IMG/VR virus record: IMGVR_UViG_3300048588_000146
Span: 1 to 23,752 of that record
DNA: 23,752 nt
Direction: 5' to 3' (one strand)
Source: a virus
Shown here: positions 1-4,911 of the stretch, in pieces
Position numbering within the stretch: the stretch's first letter is position 1
How the letters are laid out: every line of letters begins with the position of its first letter
The notes under the pieces: model-generated
The model's database searches: none
What the model saw: the letters and a program-made list of their open reading frames with translations, nothing else
What the model was told of the DNA's origin: nothing
Made by a program: the position numbers and the translations under genes

Positions 1-10
1 GCAATCCACA

Positions 11-81
11 GCGAAGAGGGTGATGCTTCTTCGCACATAGTCAGGGAATGAACCCCGCCGGCGCCGGCGGGGTTTTATTTT
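11..81 (+). terminator. Hairpin followed by strong rho-independent terminator
   Basis: A 7-bp hairpin (GCGAAGA at 11-17 with TCTTCGC at 28-34) precedes a perfect 24-base palindrome at 51-74 with a CCCCGCCGGC-type arm, followed by a T-rich tract at 73-81. This is a canonical intrinsic terminator on the plus strand. It closes whatever transcription unit lies left of the window and isolates the promoter at 87-116. The hairpin-then-terminator layout recurs at 2972-3045 and 13758-13849. No gene is visible in bases 1-50. Confidence 0.85.
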
Positions 82-86
82 GCGGC

Positions 87-127
87 TTGACAAAATGTCA
101 ATGGATAGCTTATGCTATCAAATGACA
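87..127 (+). promoter_or_regulatory. Sigma70-type promoter with overlapping operator dyad
   Basis: The -35 box is a perfect TTGACA (87-92) and the -10 box is TATGCT (111-116), 18 bp apart. The start would be near 123. A large dyad, 96-109 against 114-127, has 14-base arms matching at 12 positions around a TTAT centre: outer TGTCA/TGACA and inner GATAGC/GCTATC. It covers the -10 box. A smaller dyad, TGACA-AAA-TGTCA (88-100), covers the -35 box. This is the layout of a repressible phage promoter. The small protein at 147-437 is a natural candidate for the autorepressor, but that link is inferred. Confidence 0.75.
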
Positions 128-146
128 TGAGCGGAGGTGATCACGA

Positions 147-437
147 GTGGCGAAAAAGGTGAATGACGCAGTTCTCCAGAAACTGAAACAGCAGATCAAA
201 CGCGAGCAGCCCGCGGACAAGAGAGACATGATCCGTGTTGATCCCGAGCTTGATGAGGCCATCGAGGCTTACATCAACGAAGTAAAACGCAGTGAACCAA
301 GCAGCAAGATCGACCGTGGCGTGTTTTGGCGCACGGCTGCACGGGAGTATCTGGGGCTGACCCCAAAAGTGAGCGCCGGCGCAAAGGCAAGGGCTGAAAC
401 CCAATACATCCCCATTGAGGAACTGGTGCCGGCGTGA
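147..437 (+). CDS. Small ribbon-helix-helix-like protein, possible autorepressor
   Basis: This 96-residue protein starts at GTG 147. An exceptionally strong Shine-Dalgarno, GGAGGTGATC (133-142), matches the 16S rRNA 3' end almost fully at good spacing and fixes the start. The N-terminus is lysine-rich. Residues about 27-72 read as a short strand (MIRVDPEL), a helix (DEAIEAYINEVKR) and, after a longer loop than usual, a second helix (DRGVFWRTAAREYL). That order resembles ribbon-helix-helix DNA-binding proteins. The gene is the first after a promoter covered by inverted repeats, so a regulatory or nucleoid-type role is plausible. I do not recognise a specific family. The gene is probably real because of its RBS and promoter; the function is tentative. 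Confidence 0.75.
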   Translation: MAKKVNDAVLQKLKQQIKREQPADKRDMIRVDPELDEAIEAYINEVKRSEPSSKIDRGVFWRTAAREYLGLTPKVSAGAKARAETQYIPIEELVPA

Positions 438-452
438 ACTACATGAGGCAAT

Positions 453-530
453 AAAAAAAGTCCGCTCGACGCATCCTCCTCAGGAACAATCGATTGGACT
501 TTCTAGGAATGATCACAGGGCATGTGATCG
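453..530 (-). ncRNA. Candidate antisense-oriented small RNA with own promoter and terminator
   Basis: On the minus strand, TTGACA (plus 566-561) and TAGTAT (plus 542-537) are 18 bp apart, predicting a start near 530. The transcript would contain a perfect 7-bp hairpin, GATCACA/TGTGATC (plus 511-529, 5-base loop). It would end in AAAGTCC/GGACTTT (plus 502-457) followed directly by a run of T residues, the form of an intrinsic terminator. Inner pairings TCGA/TCGA and TCC/GGA are also possible. The result is an RNA of about 78 nt in the gap between two plus-strand genes. The target is unknown. The same dyads could instead act as plus-strand leader hairpins of the initiator gene. Confidence 0.45.
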
Positions 531-581
531 CTTGTAATACTACTGCAACATTCATGCAGGTGTCAAGATCGAAAACGGCCC

Positions 582-600
582 TGTGACCACAAAGGTCACA
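582..600 (+). promoter_or_regulatory. Inverted repeat over the initiator ribosome-binding site
   Basis: TGTGACC (582-588) and GGTCACA (594-600) form a perfect 7-bp dyad around a 5-base loop. The likely Shine-Dalgarno of the initiator gene, AAAGG (591-595), lies in the loop and right arm, so the RNA hairpin could hide it. The same DNA lies just upstream of the minus-strand -35 box at 561-566, so it may also be a protein-binding site. Its half-sites resemble the GATCACA/TGTGATC dyad at 511-529. Confidence 0.45.
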
Positions 601-604
601 AACA

Positions 605-1963
605 TTGGAGCAGGATCGAGGCTGGCAACCCGGCGTTAAAGCCCGGTTGCTGTATGACCATCTCGCCCGCATAGCAGGCCCACCCAGGCGGCTGACATCG
701 AACGGCCGCAAGCTGGCCGCGGACGCCGGCTGCGCCTACTCGCTTGTCGTGAAATATCTCGGCGAGCTGGAGGAGGCCGGCTGGCTTCAGCGCGTCCGCC
801 ACAAACACGGCGACACCGAATACGTGCTCACCCGGCCAGAACTGGCCAACGCAACACCTGAACAGGCCGCTTCAATGCGCGCCTGCAACCCGCCATCATC
901 CACGGTGATGGTTCCCTCAACTCCGGCCACCGACGCGCCGGCTGATCCCCAGCACTCCCCAGCATCCTCGGCATCCTCAGTGCCGCCCGCCGGCCAAAGC
1001 GAAGGCTCAATGGACAAGGTTCAAAGTTCAGATTTCTCCATAAACAGCAGCGAGGAAATGAACTTTGAAGAATCGCCCAGCCTTCAAAGTTCACTCGAGA
1101 AAGTTCAAAGTTCAGATTTGGGCATAAAAAATGAACTTTCAACTTCTCAAAGTTCAGAATTGAGCATAAGAGCGCCGGAAAGCGGCCTCAAAGTTCAAAG
1201 TTCAGAGTTCAAAGTTCAAAGTTCAGCCAATGCATATGTACCACCAGTACGTACAGTACTTATTAAGCAGCAGCATGCATTGCTTGCTGCAAAAATGAAC
1301 TTTGAACCCCAAAGGGACGTTCCGCTTTCTGGCGCTGAAAGTTCAGAACCGCCCACCAACGAGGGTGGGGCAGCGGACACCCTGACAGACGCGCAGAAAG
1401 TTCAACTCAAAGTCATCGCCGCGCAATTCCACAAGCGCCTTTTGCAGCTCCTGTCCGAATACAACATCAACGGCCGCAAGCGCACCGAACTGGCCGCGCA
1501 GATCTGCAAACTCGTGGCCGACAACTTGCACCCCGAGCGATACGAGCAGGTGCTGGCCGATGTGAAAGCCGGCCTCGAACAGGCCAAGAAACGCCAGGCC
1601 GCCGGCCTGGTGACAAACGCTGAAGCCGTCGGCGTGCGGATCCTGATGGACTACGTGGCTACCGGCCAGCTCACGCTGTTCGATGTGCCCCCGCCGGTCG
1701 CAAAGCAAGGGGGCAAGCGGGGCGGCAGAGGCCGCACCTTTCGGCGCGAGCAGGTGCCGCCACACCGCGGGCCGCAAACTGAGATCGATGCGATGCGGCG
1801 CAACGCCGAGCAAGCCCGGCTGCGCGGCGAGCATGACAAGGCAGCCAGGTGGCTGGAGAACGCCGCGAAACTGGAAGCACAACTGGCAACCCAACACACC
1901 AACCCACAATCTACGATCCGAGATGAACGTTCACAACCTCAAGCCCTACCAGATCAACCATGA
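605..1963 (+). CDS. Phage replication initiator (lambda O-like organisation)
   Basis: This 452-residue protein is read from TTG 605; AAAGG at 591-595 supplies the RBS and an in-frame stop lies only seven codons upstream. Residues about 12-78 form a winged-helix DNA-binding domain (RLTSNGRKLAADAGCAYSLV, then LGELEEAGWLQRV). Residues about 80-255 are low-complexity, serine-rich, and contain recurring KVQSS and MNFE peptides. These are the translation of DNA iterons lying in the gene. Residues about 262-350 form a helical domain, followed by a basic GGKRGGRGR tract and a charged C-terminal helix. An N-terminal origin-binding domain, a linker encoded by the origin, and a C-terminal partner-binding domain is the plan of lambda O-type initiators. 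That class suits the architecture; no close family member is recognised. The end overlaps the next gene by 41 bp. Confidence 0.75.
   Translation: MEQDRGWQPGVKARLLYDHLARIAGPPRRLTSNGRKLAADAGCAYSLVVKYLGELEEAGWLQRVRHKHGDTEYVLTRPELANATPEQAASMRACNPPSSTVMVPSTPATDAPADPQHSPASSASSVPPAGQSEGSMDKVQSSDFSINSSEEMNFEESPSLQSSLEKVQSSDLGIKNELSTSQSSELSIRAPESGLKVQSSEFKVQSSANAYVPPVRTVLIKQQHALLAAKMNFEPQRDVPLSGAESSEPPTNEGGAADTLTDAQKVQLKVIAAQFHKRLLQLLSEYNINGRKRTELAAQICKLVADNLHPERYEQVLADVKAGLEQAKKRQAAGLVTNAEAVGVRILMDYVATGQLTLFDVPPPVAKQGGKRGGRGRTFRREQVPPHRGPQTEIDAMRRNAEQARLRGEHDKAARWLENAAKLEAQLATQHTNPQSTIRDERSQPQALPDQP
1016..1405. repeat. AAAGTTC iteron array, probable replication origin
   Basis: The 7-mer AAAGTTC or its complement occurs 14 times exactly and twice with one change. 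Direct copies start at 1023, 1086, 1100, 1107, 1149, 1190, 1197, 1211, 1218, 1338 and 1397. Inverted copies are at 1060, 1133 and 1297. Variants are AAGGTTC (1016) and AGAGTTC (1204). Five units are in perfect tandem at 1190-1224. Between the tandem block and the 1297 copy, 1227-1296 is relatively AT-rich and carries small dyads (AGTAC/GTACT at 1246-1260; GCAGC/GCTGC at 1267-1290), a candidate unwinding region. A 7-bp unit is out of phase with codons, so selection on DNA rather than protein is the simpler explanation. Confidence 0.8.
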
Positions 1964-2255
1964 ACGGCGCGCCCTCATCATCGAATTCATCGAAACCTAC
2001 TTCGTCAACAACTGCCGGCCGCCCAGCCTGCGCGAGATCGGCAGCGCCACGCAGATCCCCTCGACGAGCCACGTGCGGCACTACCTGCGCGAGCTGGTGA
2101 AGGCCGGCGACCTGGCCCTCCTCGGCAAAACCGGCGCGCGGCAGTTCGTGCCGGCGTGGGTGCCGGATGCCTTGAAGGCCGCGCATCAATCGCGGCAGCG
2201 CATTCACACGCAGCGCGAACAGATCTCGCGCGGCCAATATCAACACAAAAGCTAA
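1923..2255 (+). CDS. LexA-type winged-helix DNA-binding protein without protease domain
   Basis: This 110-residue protein starts at ATG 1923, inside the end of the initiator gene (41-bp overlap, different frame), suggesting translational coupling. No strong Shine-Dalgarno is visible. Residues about 14-62 read IIEFIETYFVNNCRPPSLRE, then IGSATQIPSTSHVRHYLREL. This closely follows the LexA N-terminal winged helix, whose pattern is a helix, 'PPSxREIG', then 'STSxVxxxLxxLexxG'. The C-terminal autopeptidase domain of LexA is absent. What follows is a short basic, glutamine-rich tail. It therefore cannot self-cleave and would act as a plain repressor or replication accessory factor. The DNA-binding class is fairly sure; the target sites are unknown. 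Confidence 0.8.
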   Translation: MNVHNLKPYQINHERRALIIEFIETYFVNNCRPPSLREIGSATQIPSTSHVRHYLRELVKAGDLALLGKTGARQFVPAWVPDALKAAHQSRQRIHTQREQISRGQYQHKS

Positions 2256-2257
2256 CC

Positions 2258-2467
2258 ATGGCCAACACCATCAACACGTCTTCCCTCACCGTCAAGCGCG
2301 TTGCAGGCGGCCGCGCCTGGTATCAGGTGCTCGACCGCGACGGCAACGAGATGAGCTCGGGCTGGCAGCGGATCGCCTGGCGCGGCGAATGGATGCAGGG
2401 CGGCAACGCCGCTGCGAAGCCGGCAAAAATCGCGAAGAAGCGGGTTGTATATAGGACAAAGTCTTGA
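2258..2467 (+). CDS. Small basic protein of unknown function
   Basis: This 69-residue protein starts at ATG 2258, two bases after the stop of the winged-helix gene, in the same apparent operon. The first half (LTVKRVAGGRAWYQVLDRDG, then GNEMSSGWQRIAWRGEW) looks like a compact beta-rich fold. The tail is lysine- and alanine-rich (KPAKIAKKRVVYRTKS). No family is recognised. The tight spacing to its neighbour and its reading-frame character support a real gene. A nucleic-acid-binding role would fit the basic tail but is only a guess. Confidence 0.6.
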   Translation: MANTINTSSLTVKRVAGGRAWYQVLDRDGNEMSSGWQRIAWRGEWMQGGNAAAKPAKIAKKRVVYRTKS

Positions 2468-2690
2468 ATGGCTGTAGAAAGTGGCTGTAGAACAACCGTT
2501 CTTCTCCGACTATCCAACAGACGGTCCTCCTCCAGGGTCGCCGCCGGCGTGGTCATGGAACCCGCCGGCGGCAAACTTCACAGATCGATGATTGACTCGA
2601 TGATTGACGGGAGCGAGTCTCCTTCTTGGGTTGGGGTGCCAGCGCAGCTGTTCGGGTCGGCTGCGCTGGCGCCGCGTTACGAACGAGCAC
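2468..2690. other. Structured, probably non-coding gap
   Basis: An open frame of 76 codons starts at ATG 2468, but its composition looks non-coding and the DNA is dominated by repeats. GGCTGTAGAA occurs twice (2471-2480, 2484-2493). A 10-bp hairpin pairs 2540-2549 with 2563-2572. TCGATGATTGAC is an exact tandem duplicate (2585-2608). A second hairpin pairs 2635-2648 with 2660-2673: 14 pairs with one G-U and an 11-base loop. No T-tract follows either hairpin, so these are not ordinary intrinsic terminators. The stretch may be a structured leader for the gene at 2691 or a separate RNA. Confidence 0.5.
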
Positions 2691-2945
2691 ATGAGTAACA
2701 CACCACAGATCGACGATGCCGTTACGAATGTCATCAACCATTTGATGCGCAGCCCTCGCATGCGCGCTGCATCGATCGCGCTGTCGCAACGCATCAACAT
2801 GCTGGATGCGCTCGAGCAGGCCGGCTTCAACATCAACAACGCAAGCGTGACGGTGCTGTTCGACGGCAAGGTGGTCACCAGCATCGTGCGGCCGGATGAC
2901 AAAACCGAGCTTCGCGGCGGCGGCGCCGTGCCCTTTACCCGGTGA
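2691..2945 (+). CDS. Small conserved-looking protein of unknown function
   Basis: This 84-residue protein is read from ATG 2691 just after the 2635-2673 hairpin; the Shine-Dalgarno is weak. The first 50 residues are predicted helical (DDAVTNVINHLMRSPRMRAA, then a leucine-containing helix). The second part is strand-like (NNASVTVLFDGKVVTSIV) and ends GGGAVPFTR. No family is recognised. It is the last gene before a hairpin and strong terminator, so it probably closes the early replication and regulation unit. It looks like a genuine small phage protein. Confidence 0.6.
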   Translation: MSNTPQIDDAVTNVINHLMRSPRMRAASIALSQRINMLDALEQAGFNINNASVTVLFDGKVVTSIVRPDDKTELRGGGAVPFTR

Positions 2946-2950
2946 GGGGA

Positions 2951-2956
2951 TATAAT
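2951..2956 (+). promoter_or_regulatory. Possible -10 box of a terminated leader
   Basis: A perfect TATAAT lies five bases after the stop of the preceding gene. No convincing -35 box is present 16-18 bp upstream, so it would need an activator or a phage factor. Transcription from here would run through the hairpin at 2972-2987 into the terminator at 3007-3045. Confidence 0.3.
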
Positions 2957-2971
2957 CACGAAACAACCGAA

Positions 2972-3045
2972 CCCCGCGCATGCGGGGCGTGACTGAAGCA
3001 GTGTCTGCGCGGTCATCTCGAAAGAGATGGCCGCGCTTTTGTTTT
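2972..3045 (+). terminator. Hairpin plus strong rho-independent terminator
   Basis: A hairpin, CCCCGC/GCGGGG (2972-2987), precedes a near-perfect terminator. Arms 3007-3019 and 3024-3036 pair over 13 positions with one G-U wobble and a GAAA tetraloop, then TTTTGTTTT (3037-3045). It separates the early module from the membrane-protein cassette. Its tail, TTTTGTTTTCCC, closely matches that of the terminator at 13811-13849. Confidence 0.9.
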
Positions 3046-3048
3046 CCC

Positions 3049-3092
3049 GTTGATCGCGAGTTGATCGAGAGCGGATCGAAAGCTGGACGAGA
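3049..3092. repeat. Four 11-bp tandem repeats in front of a gene start
   Basis: Units are GTTGATCGCGA (3049), GTTGATCGAGA (3060), GCGGATCGAAA (3071) and GCTGGACGAGA (3082). The first two differ at one base; the others match the second at 8 of 11 positions. The period is one DNA helical turn, so bound proteins would line up on one face. The array fills the space between the terminator and ATG 3092, and the last unit includes the A of the start codon. Confidence 0.55.
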
Positions 3093-3385
3093 TGAACAAC
3101 ATCCTGACCGTGCGCGGCGAAGCCTGGAACCCTGCGTGCATCGACTGGACGCCCGTGCAGCCGGCCCGGCATTACACCGGCGGCGTGCAGATCGCGGCGC
3201 CGTTCACGGTCCAGCGCGCCGACGGCACCGTCCTCGAAGGCCAGGCCGACGACTATCTCTTCCTCGACGAGCACGGCGAGCTGCTGCCAGTCCCTCGAAG
3301 CATTGGCCTGCTTCTGTTCAAGCCGATCATCAAGGCGATCGAGCAGGAGCCGGCCGAAAAGGAGCAACCCTCAAATGACCGCTGA
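3092..3385 (+). CDS. Small phage protein with a 'DDYLFLDEHGELLPV' motif
   Basis: This 97-residue protein starts at ATG 3092. The core (VQRADGTVLEGQADDYLFLD, then EHGELLPVPR) resembles the recurring 'PGDYLV...GE.YPV' segment of small phage proteins of unknown role, but the key PGD is ADD here, so the match is weak. The N-terminus is strand-rich and the C-terminus is charged (EQEPAEKEQPSNDR). It is first in the cassette downstream of the terminator and overlaps the next gene by 11 bp, implying co-translation. Function is unknown. Confidence 0.65.
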   Translation: MNNILTVRGEAWNPACIDWTPVQPARHYTGGVQIAAPFTVQRADGTVLEGQADDYLFLDEHGELLPVPRSIGLLLFKPIIKAIEQEPAEKEQPSNDR

Positions 3386-3671
3386 ACTTCTGTCCGCCAT
3401 CGCCGGCATCCTGCTCAGTCTGGCCTTCTCATACATTCCCGGCATTTCCGACTGGTTCGACCAGCTCGACCCGACGCGCAAGCGCCTGGTGATGGCCAGC
3501 CTGCTGTTCGTGGCTGCGCTCGGCGTCTTCGGCCTGGGCTGCGCAGGCCTGATCGACGCCACGTCCTGCACGCAGGCCGGCGCGTGGTCGCTGGTGAACG
3601 CGTTCGTGGCCGCCCTGGTGGCCAACCAGGCCACATATCTCATCACCCCAAAGGTGGGTGGGCAGGGCTGA
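3375..3671 (+). CDS. Two-TM small membrane protein, holin candidate
   Basis: This 98-residue protein starts at ATG 3375, inside the end of the previous gene. Hydrophobic segments lie at residues about 3-21 (LLSAIAGILLSLAFSYIPGI, amphipathic), 37-56 (VMASLLFVAALGVFGLGCAG) and 70-90 (WSLVNAFVAALVANQATYLI). A short charged linker (DPTRKRL) separates the first two. Size, hydrophobicity and position at the head of a run of membrane proteins fit a phage holin. I cannot assign a holin family from sequence alone, and no endolysin is recognisable nearby. Two cysteines (C61 by the second segment, C69) could be paired. The membrane location is confident; the holin role is an inference. Confidence 0.7.
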   Translation: MTAELLSAIAGILLSLAFSYIPGISDWFDQLDPTRKRLVMASLLFVAALGVFGLGCAGLIDATSCTQAGAWSLVNAFVAALVANQATYLITPKVGGQG

Positions 3672-3677
3672 TCAGCT

Positions 3678-4193
3678 GTGGACGCGTTGACTCTCCTTCG
3701 GGTTCTGCGCGTCGCGCTGTGCATATGCGTGATCGTCGTGGTTGTCGCGCTGGCAGCGCGCCGCCGCATCGAGTGGTGGCAGGTGACCTGGCTGCTGATC
3801 TTCCTCCTCAATCAGCTGGCCTTCACAGCCTATGTGCTGGTCGCCGGGTATTTCAACCAGCTCGACATGGTCTTCACGCAATTGTGGCGCGTGCTGCTCG
3901 ACCTGCACGGGTCGTTCGCCATGCTGATGTTTCTGCTGGTGGTGTTGAAAGGGCAAAGGAGCGATGGGCACAGGCACCGCAGGCGTGCTGACGCTGGGCG
4001 ATCTCCTCGGGCTCGTGCTGACCGGGGTGCTGATTCTGATCAGCCTGATCTCGATCTATCGGCGGAATGGGAATTCCTCGACTGCACAAGATGCCCGGAT
4101 GATGTCCGGCGCCTGGCAAACACTGGTCCAGGAGCAGCGCCGCGAGATCGCCATTTTGCGCGAACTCGCGAGCTTGAGAGGCGAGCAGCTTGA
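3678..4193 (+). CDS. Three-TM membrane protein with an overprinted C-terminal tail
   Basis: This frame gives 171 residues from GTG 3678, six bases after the previous stop. Residues about 8-27, 36-59 and 78-93 are three membrane helices (ALCICVIVVVVALAARRR; WLLIFLLNQLAFTAYVLVAG; FAMLMFLLVVLKGQRS). After residue 95 the frame overlaps the next gene by 230 bp. The tail there is arginine-rich and low-complexity, as expected of a shadow frame. Either the protein carries a long overprinted extension or an indel has destroyed a stop near 3946-3963; a TGA lies at 3946-3948 in the neighbouring frame. Role is unknown; it could be a second holin or antiholin. Confidence 0.6.
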   Translation: MDALTLLRVLRVALCICVIVVVVALAARRRIEWWQVTWLLIFLLNQLAFTAYVLVAGYFNQLDMVFTQLWRVLLDLHGSFAMLMFLLVVLKGQRSDGHRHRRRADAGRSPRARADRGADSDQPDLDLSAEWEFLDCTRCPDDVRRLANTGPGAAPRDRHFARTRELERRAA

Positions 4194-4440
4194 GCGCGCC
4201 CGGATCGAGCCGGCCACGCATGCGCAGGCCGAAAGCATTTACGAAACGATCCGGGATCTGGCGGAGGCATTCTCGGTCGACGAACTGGACACCCTCATGC
4301 TGAGCATTGACATCAAGCCCGACTCGATCCGCGGCGACACCATCGAAGAGCGCGCCCGCGAACTGGTGCTGGCCGCCGATCGGCGTGGCCGGCTCGAAGC
4401 GCTGATCCGCAGCGCGCGACGGGAGCGACCGCGCACGTGA
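3964..4440 (+). CDS. Membrane-anchored protein with an effector-associated-domain-like (death-like) C-terminus
   Basis: This 158-residue protein starts at ATG 3964 behind AAAGGAG (3955-3961). Residues about 8-31 form one membrane helix, followed by RR (inside-positive). Residues 45-100 are charged and helical, probably coiled coil (QEQRREIAILRELASLRGEQ). Residues about 93-156 are the striking part: LAEAFSVDELDTLMLSI, DIKPDSIRGDT, RARELVLAADRRGRLEALI, RSARRERP. This follows the pattern of the small helical effector-associated domains common in Chloroflexota and cyanobacteria. There they sit at the ends of caspase-like, TIR, NTPase and WD40 proteins of immunity or cell-death systems and pair adaptor with effector. 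Here it is on a short membrane protein in a phage cassette. The domain match is from memory of the family pattern; the exact subtype is not assigned. Confidence 0.75.
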   Translation: MGTGTAGVLTLGDLLGLVLTGVLILISLISIYRRNGNSSTAQDARMMSGAWQTLVQEQRREIAILRELASLRGEQLERARIEPATHAQAESIYETIRDLAEAFSVDELDTLMLSIDIKPDSIRGDTIEERARELVLAADRRGRLEALIRSARRERPRT

Positions 4441-4444
4441 GGCC

Positions 4445-4464
4445 GGCATTTCCACGGAAATGCC
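4445..4464 (+). other. Intergenic hairpin
   Basis: GGCATTTC and GAAATGCC form an 8-bp stem with a CACG loop directly after the stop of the EAD-like gene. There is no T-tract. It may protect the mRNA end or attenuate read-through into the next gene, whose RBS AGGAG is at 4475-4479. Confidence 0.5.
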
Positions 4465-4483
4465 AGACACACACAGGAGACGC

Positions 4484-4867
4484 ATGGGAAATCGCAAATC
4501 TGCCTTGATCGTCGTTGTCGCGCTCGCGCTGATCGTCGCCGGCGTCTCCATGGCGCGGGCAAAGCCATATCCCGATCTGCCCGACACGCCGGCCTACACC
4601 AGCCGGTATGGGGTCATCGACGACCTCGTGGCGCTGCAGAACCGCATCGATGCGCTCGAGCGCGACAACGCCGCGCTGCGCGAGGAGCTGCGCGAGGCGC
4701 GTGACCAGGCCGGCGCGCTCGTGCTGCTCAGGGCGCACGACATTTCGCAGCGCGACACGATGGTTGCTGATGCCTGGCAGGCCTGGCAGGCGGCGCGTGT
4801 GGAAGACCAGAAGCGGATCACGAGCCTGGAATGGAACGTGAATCGCATCTGGGAGATGTGCAGGTAA
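4484..4867 (+). CDS. Membrane-anchored coiled-coil protein, spanin-like topology
   Basis: This 127-residue protein is read from ATG 4484, which has AGGAG four bases upstream; an in-frame ATG at 4460 lacks an RBS. Residues 6-24 are a hydrophobic anchor or uncleaved signal (SALIVVVALALIVAGVSMARA). Residues about 48-85 are a strong coiled coil (LQNRIDALERDNAALREELR). The rest is helical and tryptophan-containing. One N-terminal membrane helix plus an extracytoplasmic coiled coil is the topology of inner-membrane spanins (Rz-like), and its place beside holin-like genes fits. No sequence family is recognised, and spanins require a diderm host, so the role is uncertain. Confidence 0.65.
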   Translation: MGNRKSALIVVVALALIVAGVSMARAKPYPDLPDTPAYTSRYGVIDDLVALQNRIDALERDNAALREELREARDQAGALVLLRAHDISQRDTMVADAWQAWQAARVEDQKRITSLEWNVNRIWEMCR

Positions 4868-4911
4868 CTCAGGCAAGTAATTCTGGAGGCAACTCAGGAG
4901 GCAAAAACAAC

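Noticed and set aside
582-600. CRP-type operator reading of TGTGA...TCACA
   Set aside because: The half-sites are nine bases apart instead of the six needed for CRP/FNR proteins, so I call it only an inverted repeat.
439-711. 90-codon minus-strand frame over the candidate small RNA
   Set aside because: The frame runs through the hairpins and the predicted terminator; AGGAGG directly touches an ATG near its end with no spacing. Non-coding RNA is the better reading.
2510-3367. 285-codon minus-strand frame across 2510-3367
   Set aside because: It crosses two plus-strand terminator hairpins and two genes with better coding character; no domain or RBS supports it.
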